A stretch of DNA of 57,016 nucleotides, from positions 1 through 57,016 of the forward strand of contig JAUYGU010000110.1 of NCBI GenBank assembly GCA_030690405.1. The letters run 5' to 3'. A program made the position numbers and the translations under genes. This document shows positions 1-6,597 of the stretch, one piece after another; the first letter of the stretch is position 1, and each line of letters starts with the position of its first letter. The stretch comes from Dehalococcoidia bacterium. Lineage in GTDB: Bacteria; Chloroflexota; Dehalococcoidia; SM23-28-2; RBG-16-64-32. The notes beneath the pieces were generated by a model. That model did no database searches and had not been told where the DNA came from. It saw only the letters and a program-made list of their open reading frames with translations.

Positions 1-284
1 TCCTGCAGCACCGACCAGGCAGCCAGTCCCATGGCGTAGTCGGCAAGGGTTGCCAGGAACCCGCCGTGGATCCTCCCCCTAAGGTTCGATGTGACGCCGA
101 TGAGGTGCTCGTCCCGCGGTTCCCACTCGAGATTCACCTCGCCTGGCTCCCGGGCCGTGAGTCTCATTCCGAGGCCTGGCGCACCCGACTGGGGCCTGGC
201 GTAGAACTCAGGTTGGAGAAGATCGTCCAGCCTTCCTGCGTAGCCCTTGCCGGGCGGCGAATGCTCCGACTTTGCTTCTGCCAT
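1..284 (-). CDS. PaaI-type thioesterase, partial (C-terminus off window)
   Basis: Reading leftward from the ATG at 284 gives 94 residues before the window edge, so the C-terminus is missing. The segment RIHGGFLATLADYAMG is the PaaI hotdog-fold signature: an HGG turn followed by the hotdog helix with its aspartate. Family members hydrolyse acyl- or aryl-CoA thioesters in the cytoplasm; the substrate cannot be told here. A GGAG ribosome site lies about ten bases before the ATG. The gene begins 24 bases after the MOSC gene and is the last visible member of the leftward operon headed by hemerythrin. Confidence 0.8.
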   Translation of the reverse strand, partial: MAEAKSEHSPPGKGYAGRLDDLLQPEFYARPQSGAPGLGMRLTAREPGEVNLEWEPRDEHLIGVTSNLRGRIHGGFLATLADYAMGLAAWSVLQ

Positions 285-308
285 GATCGCTACGCTCCGT
301 TAGGCGAA

Positions 309-1148
309 CTACGGCTGGCCCGGATCCACCAGCCTGACCAAGTCGCCGCGCCGGACAACGCCCTCACGGACGACCGTGGCGTAGACGCCCACGTTGGCCC
401 GGTTGTGTTGCACGATGGTCTTCAGGATCCCCGGATCGGCGGGCAGGTCGTCCTGGGGGAGCGTGGGCATCACGCAGCGGGTGCAGGGAATCCGGATGCG
501 CAGCTGTAGCTCGTCCCCGATAGCCAGCACTCTGTCCAGCCAGCTCTCCTCCACGAAACCGGCGTCGGCCGATTCGGGCCGCACCACGATATTGGGCCGG
601 AAGCGGCGCACATCGAACCGTCCCTGCGGATACAGCTCCCGCAGCCTATCGAGGCTGGCGGTGGTCAGGAGGTGGATGGGGGCGGCGTCGAAGAACGACT
701 GGTGGCGCAGGCTGTACTCGCCGGTCGGGACGTCCTCGTCCGCGGGGTCTGCGCTGGGCGGGACGTATTCTATCTTCAGGCCGGCCGTCGCCGAGGACGT
801 GAGAACGACTTCGCGCCCTAGGACCGCCGAGAGGGCCCGGTCCGCGCCCGACTGATCGCTGGTCATCACTGTCCCGTCGGGGAAGATGAGCCGAACCGGG
901 GGTGGCTCCTCGCCGGCCCTGGGCGGCTCCACGAAGGCGGCGCGGAATTGGAAGAGCTGCCCCCACTTGCGGGGCACCTTGGCGCTGCCCAGCCGCTGGG
1001 TAGACGGCTCCATCAGCGCGTAAGCGCGGTCGCCCAGGCAGCCGCGCCGGGTCACCTCGACCGCCTTCAGCTCTTCGCCCATCATGGACTTGACGGGGTA
1101 ACGCCGCAGGGAGACCACGCTTCCGAGAACATCCCCCGACACGGTCAT
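309..1148 (-). CDS. MOSC domain protein (molybdenum cofactor binding)
   Basis: The 279-residue product has the MOSC N-terminal barrel (RYPVKSMMGEEL near residue 15) and a C-terminal MOSC domain with FRPNIVV and the cysteine motif CTRCVMPT. In mARC/YcbX relatives a cysteine of this motif binds the molybdenum of the cofactor and the proteins reduce N-hydroxylated or similar substrates. Substrate and electron donor here are unknown. I chose the ATG at 1148, with GGGAG about 11 bases upstream; a TTG at 1166 would add six residues. It sits between RidA and the thioesterase in the leftward operon. Other molybdenum functions appear far downstream (MOT1-type transporter, hydroxylase, MocA-like protein). 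Confidence 0.82.
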   Translation of the reverse strand: MTVSGDVLGSVVSLRRYPVKSMMGEELKAVEVTRRGCLGDRAYALMEPSTQRLGSAKVPRKWGQLFQFRAAFVEPPRAGEEPPPVRLIFPDGTVMTSDQSGADRALSAVLGREVVLTSSATAGLKIEYVPPSADPADEDVPTGEYSLRHQSFFDAAPIHLLTTASLDRLRELYPQGRFDVRRFRPNIVVRPESADAGFVEESWLDRVLAIGDELQLRIRIPCTRCVMPTLPQDDLPADPGILKTIVQHNRANVGVYATVVREGVVRRGDLVRLVDPGQP

Positions 1149-1170
1149 GGCTTGCGTCACTCCCAACCGG

Positions 1171-1563
1171 CTAGCCCAGGGCGATGACGGCGTTGATCTC
1201 GATGAGCAGGTCCGGGTGGGCCAGTCGGCTGACCTGGATCAGCGTGCTGGCCGGGTAAGGGGGCTTGAAGTGCTCCCGACGCACCTGGCTAGTCGCCGCG
1301 AACTGCTCGATGTCCGTCACGAACACGGTGATGCTGACGATATCGTCCAGGCTGCCGCCCGCGGCCTCCGCAGCCGCCTTCAGGTTCTCCAGCGACTGCC
1401 GAAACTGGGCTGTCATGTCCCCCTTTCCCACAATGTTGCCCTCTTGGTCCACTCCCACCTGCCCGGCGATGAAGGCCAGGCGGCCGGCCGGTGCGATCAC
1501 GACGTGGGAGTAGCCGCCCACGGGCCGGTGGATCGTCTCGGGGTTCAGCGCTTCCTTCGGCAT
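1171..1563 (-). CDS. RidA family enamine/imine deaminase
   Basis: The 130-residue product matches RidA/YjgF/UK114 in length and sequence: FIAGQVGVDQEG, the helix LENLKAAAEAAGG, and the C-terminal PASTLIQVSRLAHPDLLIEI, where the family arginine and glutamate sit. RidA proteins hydrolyse reactive enamine/imine intermediates of PLP enzymes in the cytoplasm, although many subfamilies have other imine substrates. The ATG at 1563 has an excellent AGGAGG five bases upstream, so it is preferred over the GTG at 1569. It starts 9 bases after the Fe-S protein gene ends and is clearly co-transcribed with it. Confidence 0.88.
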   Translation of the reverse strand: MPKEALNPETIHRPVGGYSHVVIAPAGRLAFIAGQVGVDQEGNIVGKGDMTAQFRQSLENLKAAAEAAGGSLDDIVSITVFVTDIEQFAATSQVRREHFKPPYPASTLIQVSRLAHPDLLIEINAVIALG

Positions 1564-1572
1564 GGGCACCTC

Positions 1573-2823
1573 CTATCGCTGGAACAGGCCGGGAAAGGCC
1601 CGCTCCACTTCCGCCGGATCGATAGCGTTCTCCTGCATCAGCTCGCGGGCGGCCTCCAGAACCTGCTGGACGCCAGGCATCCCCCTGTACCGCTGGAAGC
1701 GGTCCTCGTGGCCCGGCAGGCCAATCGCCTCCACTAGCAGGTCCGTGAAGTTGCGGACAGGAAGGCGGCCCTCCTCGTCCCAGAGGAGGCGGTGGCAGCC
1801 GTGGTACAGGTCCACCAGTTCCTCGGCCCGGGCGGCGCGGGCCTCCTGCCAGACCCTGGTCCGCACCTGGGCTTGGAGGGCCGGCACGCGCGTCAGGCCG
1901 CCCACGTTGCAGCTGTAGCCCAGCTCGCCGCCGTCATCGAGCTCGACCACCTCGAGCCCGGGGACGGCAGCCAGCAGCCGTCGGACGTTGTCCGCGACGT
2001 TGGGCAGGCCGCCGTGGCCGTGGAGGGCCACGCGACGGCGAATGGGGTTAGAGAACCGCTCTCTAAGCACGTCCAGGTTCGCCACCAGGAAGTTGGTGAC
2101 GTGCTGGATTTCGTATCCCTCATCTCTCCAGCCGGCGACGGTCTCCCGCAGGTGCATCTCGCAGGTGGGGCACCAGGTGAGCACCGTGCGGGGCCGGAAG
2201 GCGGCCAGCTTATCGAACAGGCTGGCGCCGATCCTGCCCGCTGCATCCAGCTCACCGCCCACGAAGTGGATGACGCCGCAGCAGTAGCCGGTGCCGCCGG
2301 CCACCCGGTAGTCCGCCCCCAGGGCCGAGAGGAGCTCCATAACATTAAGGATGATGTGAGGGTTGGACAGGAGGTTGCAGCCGACGTAGAAGACCACGTC
2401 CGCCTCGTCCTCTGGCGGGCCGTGGATCTGGTCCACCCGCTCCCTGCTGAGCTGCAGGCCGATGAGGAGGTGGATGTTGCGGGACATCAGGCCGAAGAAC
2501 TGGCTCCCCGCCTTCGAGCCGGCGGCCTCGTGCGAAAGCCCCTCGCACAGGGCGAGCATCTTCCGTGGGTTCACCCCCTCCTCGCAAGCCTCGATGCAGC
2601 GGCCGCAGCGGGTGCACGCCTGGGCCCAGGTCATGGCGTCTTGGTCTGGTGGGCGCCCCCGCAGAACATCCAGGACCACGTCTACGGTCTCCTCCGGCGA
2701 GGAGCCTTTCAGGGACGTGAACTGGACGATGGGGCACACGCGGAAGCAGTCGCCGCAGGTTGTGCAGCGATCCAGGATCGCTTGCCGCTGAGAATCCAGG
2801 TACGCTCGCCAGCCGCTGGCCAC
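1573..2823 (-). CDS. Fe-S oxidoreductase with CCG domains (GlpC/HdrB-like)
   Basis: The 416-residue protein starts with two ferredoxin-like cluster motifs (CTTCGDCFRVCP near residue 20 and CTRCGRCIEACEEGVNP near 70), the arrangement of a 2x[4Fe-4S] electron-entry domain. It continues with a cysteine-rich CCG domain (GCNLLSN, YCCGVIHF, TWCPTCEMH). The second CCG repeat is degenerate: HGHGG replaces the first cysteine, leaving SCNVGG and YHGCHR. Relatives (GlpC, HdrB, GlcF) pass electrons between quinones or flavoproteins and soluble partners. No catalytic partner is adjacent, so its role in this operon is open. It starts with GTG, five bases after the DUF488 gene ends. Confidence 0.8.
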   Translation of the reverse strand: MASGWRAYLDSQRQAILDRCTTCGDCFRVCPIVQFTSLKGSSPEETVDVVLDVLRGRPPDQDAMTWAQACTRCGRCIEACEEGVNPRKMLALCEGLSHEAAGSKAGSQFFGLMSRNIHLLIGLQLSRERVDQIHGPPEDEADVVFYVGCNLLSNPHIILNVMELLSALGADYRVAGGTGYCCGVIHFVGGELDAAGRIGASLFDKLAAFRPRTVLTWCPTCEMHLRETVAGWRDEGYEIQHVTNFLVANLDVLRERFSNPIRRRVALHGHGGLPNVADNVRRLLAAVPGLEVVELDDGGELGYSCNVGGLTRVPALQAQVRTRVWQEARAARAEELVDLYHGCHRLLWDEEGRLPVRNFTDLLVEAIGLPGHEDRFQRYRGMPGVQQVLEAARELMQENAIDPAEVERAFPGLFQR

Positions 2824-2828
2824 GACCC

Positions 2829-3188
2829 TTAGTCTCCCATTTCCGCCAGCACCTCCGCGAGCACGACGGCGTTATTGTGACGCTCGTCTTGGGCGCCGTA
2901 GACGAGAGTGACGGTACCGGCGGCAGCGCGGCGGGCTAGCTCCCGCACGACCTTCTGCTGGGGTTCTCCGCTGAGCTCCTGGCGATAGCGCTCCCGGAAC
3001 TCAGGCCACCTGTCAGGATCGTGGCCGAACCAGCGGCGCAGCTCGTCGCTGGGGGCGAGTTCCTTGAGCCATCCGTCCAGCCGTAGCTCCTCCTTCTTGG
3101 CGCCGCGTGGCCATAGGCGGTCCACCAGCACGCGATATCCGTCTTCAGGCGCAGGCGGCTCATAGGCGCGCTTCGTTGCAATAGGCAA
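2829..3188 (-). CDS. DUF488 family protein
   Basis: The 119-residue protein has the hallmark DUF488 sequence DGYRVLVDRLWPRGAKKEE, then ELRRWFGHDPDRWPEFRERY and a C-terminal TLVYGAQDERHNNAVVL. Family function is not established; some relatives are near peroxide, nitrite or metal stress genes. It lies 12 bases after the ferritin-like gene and five before the Fe-S oxidoreductase, so all are probably translated from one leftward mRNA. The context suggests a part in the response driven by the hemerythrin promoter. Confidence 0.8.
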   Translation of the reverse strand: MPIATKRAYEPPAPEDGYRVLVDRLWPRGAKKEELRLDGWLKELAPSDELRRWFGHDPDRWPEFRERYRQELSGEPQQKVVRELARRAAAGTVTLVYGAQDERHNNAVVLAEVLAEMGD

Positions 3189-3200
3189 TGCCCGCCCCCC

Positions 3201-3644
3201 TCAAGCACCTTGGGGCGCCAGCGCTACCGCCATTTGGTCGCACCAGTCGATGTTGTGCTGATGGGCATCGCGCATCTCCCTTAGGAAGCGCTCCGTGTTC
3301 TCCTCCAGCTCTGCGACCAAGAGGACGTCGATCCTTTTGACGACCCAGGCTTGGCCCCGGCTCATCAGCTCCAGCCGCTCCGGGAGGCCGTCCAGCGCGG
3401 CTATCTTCGCGTCGAAGTCGCCGGTGGCCTGCGTCGGCTCGCCGCCCACAGCAGTCACGGCCCGGTGCAAGCCGGCGCAGGACCAGCTCTCATCGAGGCG
3501 GATCTTCTCCAGCCCATTGCGGACGAAGCCCTTGGGCAGGCCTTCAAGCATGACCGCCGCCGCCGCCACACCTGCCCGCTCAGCGGCTAGAAGCTCGTTG
3601 AGACGATCGATGATCTCTTGTGCCTCCGTGTTGGGCTCCGTCAC
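3201..3644 (-). CDS. Ferritin-like four-helix protein of unknown function
   Basis: The 147-residue protein is predicted to be almost all helical. Glu, Asp and His recur at helix spacing (LLAAERAGVAAAA, IRLDESWSCAGLHRAV, VAELEENTERFLREM, DAHQHNIDWCDQM), which suggests a ferritin-like or DUF6306-type bundle that could hold a metal pair. No catalytic assignment is possible from sequence alone. It lies 59 bases downstream of the hemerythrin gene and 12 bases upstream of the DUF488 gene in the same orientation. A role in metal or oxidant handling with its hemerythrin neighbour is an inference. Confidence 0.6.
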   Translation of the reverse strand: MTEPNTEAQEIIDRLNELLAAERAGVAAAAVMLEGLPKGFVRNGLEKIRLDESWSCAGLHRAVTAVGGEPTQATGDFDAKIAALDGLPERLELMSRGQAWVVKRIDVLLVAELEENTERFLREMRDAHQHNIDWCDQMAVALAPQGA

Positions 3645-3703
3645 CGCCTACCTACGTAGCGCGGGTATCGCCTTGAGCGATGCATTATCGTTATCGAACG
3701 GCC

Positions 3704-4189
3704 CTACTTGCCCCTGATCTCCTGAGCCCATCGCAGGAGGGATACGTCGGCCTCGCGGCAGGCCATCACCGTATCGGCGATCTGGCCCAGTTCCTGCTCG
3801 CTCATCTTCTCCATGATGATGGCCAGCCCGTCGCAGTCGCTTACGTGGATGAGCAGCGAGCTGACGTCGGCGATGGCGGCTCCGGCCTCGTCCTGGCTGA
3901 GGCTGTCCCTCTGCAACAGTTCCGCCAGGCCGTTGGCCTTGGCTATGGCGCCGTCGTGCTCGCTGAGGAGCTTGTCGACGTAGTCCCCCAGGAACTGGCG
4001 CAGCGCCGGATAGAGGGCCTCCTCTTCGAACCGGAAGTGGGGGCCGGTGAGCCTGTCCAGCGAGCCCAGCAGCTCCCGCGCGCGGGGCAGGTCGCGCTGG
4101 CGCAGTGTGCCGGCCAGATCGAGGATCAGGTCTCTGACCTTGCGGTGGTCCTCTCTGAACTCTTCGATGACGTCCAGCTGTACAGCCAT
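3704..4189 (-). CDS. Hemerythrin-like HHE domain protein
   Basis: The 161-residue protein has the HHE iron-binding pattern: EDHRKVRDLI near residue 14, HFRFEEEALYP near 50 (H-x3-E), SEHDGAI near 74, and HVSDCD further on (H-x4-D). Hemerythrin-domain proteins bind O2 or NO at a di-iron site or take part in Fe-S repair. The ATG at 4189 has GGGAGG seven bases upstream; longer in-frame versions lack a ribosome site. It heads a leftward operon of at least seven genes. Its promoter has the operator and -10 spacing shared with nirK and the NnrS fusion, which places it in nitric oxide detoxification or sensing. Confidence 0.82.
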   Translation of the reverse strand: MAVQLDVIEEFREDHRKVRDLILDLAGTLRQRDLPRARELLGSLDRLTGPHFRFEEEALYPALRQFLGDYVDKLLSEHDGAIAKANGLAELLQRDSLSQDEAGAAIADVSSLLIHVSDCDGLAIIMEKMSEQELGQIADTVMACREADVSLLRWAQEIRGK

Positions 4190-4234
4190 TGGGGAACCTC
4201 CCGATTTTGTTGAATAACCTGCTCGACAAACGAC

Positions 4235-4276
4235 ACAATATACCCGCCACGGCGAGAAAAAAGCGACTTCTATCAC
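4235..4276 (-). promoter_or_regulatory. Hemerythrin-operon promoter with Crp/Fnr-type operator
   Basis: On the minus strand the palindrome GTGATAGAAGTCGC (4276 down to 4263) is followed by 22 bases and then the -10 box TATTGT (4240-4235). The predicted start is near 4228, putting the operator centre at -41.5, the class II activator position. The same palindrome-22-TANNNT layout is found before nirK and before the NnrS fusion. On the opposite strand this operator would overlap the -35 region of the regulator gene's own promoter. Confidence 0.7.
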
Positions 4277-4293
4277 CTTTTTGGCCATCGCCT

Positions 4294-4299
4294 TATAAT
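4294..4299 (+). promoter_or_regulatory. -10 box of the Crp/Fnr regulator gene
   Basis: A perfect TATAAT gives a predicted start near 4306. There is no good -35 hexamer; the operator at 4263-4276 would be centred near -36, so it could repress or weakly activate its own gene. This box decides the coding start: the ATG at 4298 would overlap it, so translation more likely begins at the ATG at 4337. Confidence 0.5.
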
Positions 4300-4336
4300 G
4301 CTGCCGAGGGCTATCTGCCCGCGTTGTGGAGAAGCT

Positions 4337-5002
4337 ATGGCCGCCGTTTCCGGGTTCATGAAGCGCGTCCCGTATTTCGCCGACCTGGGCGAGGCGGAGA
4401 TCGAAAGCGTGGCGGCGAGGGTGGTGGAGCGCGGCTTCAGCAAGGGCGAGGTCATCTTCCTGGAGGGTAGACCCTGCGAGGGGGTGTACCTGGTGGTCTC
4501 CGGACAGGTCCGCATCTACAAGGTCTCGCCGGAAGGTCGGGAGCAGGTCCTGCTGGTGGCCGGCCCGGGCGAGACGTTCAACGAGGTGCCGGTGTTCGAC
4601 GGGGGCCCGAACCCGGCCACGGCGGAGGCGCTGGAGCCGGCGGTGCTCTACCTTCTGCCCCGAGATGATCTCCTGGCTCTAGCGGCCGCGTACCCGGCCA
4701 TCGGCCAGGGCATCATGCGGGTGTTCGCCTCTCACCTGCGCCACCTCACCTCGCTGGTCGAGGATCTCTCTTTCCGCAACGTCAGAAGCAGGGTGGCCAA
4801 GGCGCTGTTGAAGTGGGAGGATGGGCAGGCGTCGGGTCGGGAGACGCCGCGCCTAACCCACAAGCAGATCGCGGCTCTGGCCGGCACGGCGCGAGAAGTG
4901 GTGGGCCGCGTGGTCAAGAGCCTCGAAGATCAGGGCGCCCTTACGATCGAGCACGGACACATCGTCCGGGTGGATCGGGAGAAGCTGATCGATGTGATGT
5001 AG
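4337..5002 (+). CDS. Crp/Fnr family transcription regulator, probable NO/anoxia regulator
   Basis: The 221-residue protein has an N-terminal cyclic-nucleotide-binding fold (residues 8-125, with GEVIFLEGRPCEGVYLVVSG), a dimerisation helix, and a C-terminal winged helix (about 170-215). The recognition helix TAREVVGRVVKSLEDQ carries Arg186-Glu187 and Gly190-Arg191, like CRP (RETVGR) and unlike FNR (VETISR). It predicts GTGA half-sites, which occur at three promoters nearby. There is only one cysteine (Cys47), so it is not an FNR-type Fe-S sensor; a heme- or NO-sensing role as in Dnr/NnrR is plausible. The ATG at 4337 has GGAGA upstream and fits the -10 box at 4294; an ATG at 4298 would add a CPRC segment. 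Confidence 0.87.
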   Translation: MAAVSGFMKRVPYFADLGEAEIESVAARVVERGFSKGEVIFLEGRPCEGVYLVVSGQVRIYKVSPEGREQVLLVAGPGETFNEVPVFDGGPNPATAEALEPAVLYLLPRDDLLALAAAYPAIGQGIMRVFASHLRHLTSLVEDLSFRNVRSRVAKALLKWEDGQASGRETPRLTHKQIAALAGTAREVVGRVVKSLEDQGALTIEHGHIVRVDREKLIDVM

Positions 5003-5032
5003 CGACCTTGTGAAAATGTGACTAAGGTCGCT
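5001..5032 (+). terminator. Hairpin after the Crp/Fnr gene, overlapping the nirK operator
   Basis: AGCGACCTT (5001-5009) pairs perfectly with AAGGTCGCT (5024-5032) around a 14-base loop, starting inside the stop codon. No U-tract follows, so termination efficiency is uncertain. The right arm overlaps the operator at 5018-5031. Confidence 0.4.
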
Positions 5033-5059
5033 TCTCGGAGCCGCCGCAGACGGTAGCCT
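5018..5059 (+). promoter_or_regulatory. nirK promoter with Crp/Fnr-type operator
   Basis: The palindrome GTGACTAAGGTCGC (5018-5031) is followed by 22 bases and the -10 box TAGCCT (5054-5059). The predicted start is near 5066, with the operator centred at -41.5, leaving an 87-base leader before the GTG at 5153. Operator, spacing and the string GGTAGCCTG are repeated before the NnrS fusion gene. Confidence 0.7.
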
Positions 5060-5152
5060 GAAGGACAGATGCGGCGGTCCTGCCCCTGGGGGAGACCGCT
5101 TCCGAAATCGGGTTCGCGGCAGTACGCGCTCTAGAAGGCGAGGATCGGAACA

Positions 5153-6496
5153 GTGCAGTGTTCAGAGTGTCACAGGTACTGGCATGTGGGCGGGACCAAG
5201 TGCCCTTACTGTGGGGGCGAACCGGTCGAGGCGGTCGAGCCATACTTCCTCGGTGGAGTGCGGTTCAAGGGCGAAGAGGGCGAGGAGGCTGCGGAAGCAC
5301 CGGCCCAGGCAGGGATTGACCGGAGGAGGTTCCTGATTGGTCTGGGCGCCACCGGCGTTACCCTGGCAGGCGTTGCCGGCGGCATGGCGTACGTGATCGC
5401 TAGGGACAGCGGCGGTGCCACAGCGCTCCCCCCCGGCCAGGAGACCCCCACCGCCGTCCCGGCCAAGCCCGTCGATGTGGACGAGATCTCGCGGCATCCC
5501 ACCGAGATGCCAGACAGCGCCGACTACACGCTGTTCGACGACGACAAATACCAGAAGCCAGCCCAGCGTTCGGGCCCGATGACCCACGAGGTCCACTTCC
5601 ACCTGGCCGAGGTTGTGGCACAGATGGTCGATGGGACGACCATGGACTTCTGGACGTTCGACAAGAAGGTCCCGGGACCGATGGTGCGGGCCCGCGTCGG
5701 AGACACCATGGACTTCTTCCTCCACAATCCGGACACGAACGGCATGCCTCACAACGTGGACTTCCACGCCGTTACCGGGCCCGGGGGTGGCTCCGCCCGC
5801 CTGCACACGGCACCCGGCGCGGTCAGCAACCTCCGAGTGAAGATGCTGAATCCCGGCATCTACATCTACCACTGCGCCTTCCCGGACATCCCGGACCACA
5901 TATCGCACGGGATGTACGGCCTGGCTGTCGTAGAGCCCGAGGGCGGCCTCCCGTCGGTGGACCACGAGTACTACCTGATGCAGAGCGAGTTCTACACCGA
6001 CAAGGGTGGCAGGAAAGCTTACGGGCAGTTGAAGAACGCGGGGCACCTGGCCAACTCGCTGGAGTTCGGCAACCTGGAGGAGGCCACGTTCGTCGTCTGG
6101 AACGGCCGGCCGGAGTCCATCGCCGGCGACCGTGCGATCGGCGTCTACAACGGCGACAAGATCAACACCGGAGAGACGGTGCGGCTGTTCGTCGGGAACA
6201 TCGGCCCCAACTACATCTCCAGCTTCCACGTCATCGGTGAGATCTTCGACAAGGTGTACGTGGAGGGGTCCTTCGATCTCGTCAACCGCAACGTGCAGAC
6301 CACACTGGCACCCTCCGGTGGCGCAGTCGGCGTGGAGTTCAAGGTGGAGGTGCCGGGCGACTACCTCGCGGTCGACCACGCCATCTTCCGTATCCACAAG
6401 GGCGCGGTGGCCATCATCCACGCCGAGGGCCCGGAGAACCCTGACGTCTATGAGTCGATCCAGTACAGCGAGGAGTTGGGCGCGGGAGGACATTAG
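5153..6496 (+). CDS. nirK: Copper-containing nitrite reductase with N-terminal zinc ribbon
   Basis: The 447-residue protein reduces nitrite to nitric oxide outside the cytoplasmic membrane. All copper ligands are present: type 1 His200, Cys241, His249, Met254; type 2 His205, His240, His409; plus catalytic Asp203 and His359. A twin-arginine signal with hydrophobic core (DRRRFLIG, residues 56-83) precedes two cupredoxin domains. Unusually, about 50 residues come before the signal and carry a Cys4 pattern (C3-x2-C6, C17-x2-C20) typical of a zinc ribbon or rubredoxin-like knuckle. The start is a GTG at 5153 with GAGGA upstream; no internal start near the Tat motif is better. Expression is predicted from the operator at 5018. 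Confidence 0.93.
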   Translation: MQCSECHRYWHVGGTKCPYCGGEPVEAVEPYFLGGVRFKGEEGEEAAEAPAQAGIDRRRFLIGLGATGVTLAGVAGGMAYVIARDSGGATALPPGQETPTAVPAKPVDVDEISRHPTEMPDSADYTLFDDDKYQKPAQRSGPMTHEVHFHLAEVVAQMVDGTTMDFWTFDKKVPGPMVRARVGDTMDFFLHNPDTNGMPHNVDFHAVTGPGGGSARLHTAPGAVSNLRVKMLNPGIYIYHCAFPDIPDHISHGMYGLAVVEPEGGLPSVDHEYYLMQSEFYTDKGGRKAYGQLKNAGHLANSLEFGNLEEATFVVWNGRPESIAGDRAIGVYNGDKINTGETVRLFVGNIGPNYISSFHVIGEIFDKVYVEGSFDLVNRNVQTTLAPSGGAVGVEFKVEVPGDYLAVDHAIFRIHKGAVAIIHAEGPENPDVYESIQYSEELGAGGH

Positions 6497-6545
6497 GTCG
6501 CGTCCGCACACGACCAGCCGTCTTCGCGGATTAGCGAAGCGGATT

Positions 6546-6587
6546 GCGACTAAAGTCGCTTCCCGGGCGGAGCGTCCGCGGTAGCCT
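6546..6587 (+). promoter_or_regulatory. Promoter of the NnrS fusion gene with Crp/Fnr-type operator
   Basis: The perfect palindrome GCGACTAAAGTCGC (6546-6559) is followed by 22 bases and the -10 box TAGCCT (6582-6587). The predicted start is near 6594, one base before a GTG (6595) and four before the ATG (6598), so the transcript would be essentially leaderless. The layout matches the nirK promoter base for base in spacing. Confidence 0.72.
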
Positions 6588-6597
6588 GGGAACCGTG

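Noticed and set aside
4298..4336. CPRC motif at the N-terminus of the Crp/Fnr protein as an Fe-S or zinc site
   Set aside because: The ATG at 4298 overlaps the -10 box; the ATG at 4337 has a ribosome site, so this segment is probably not translated.
5162..6511. 449-codon open frame antisense to nirK
   Set aside because: It mirrors the third-position GC of nirK and has no recognisable protein features.
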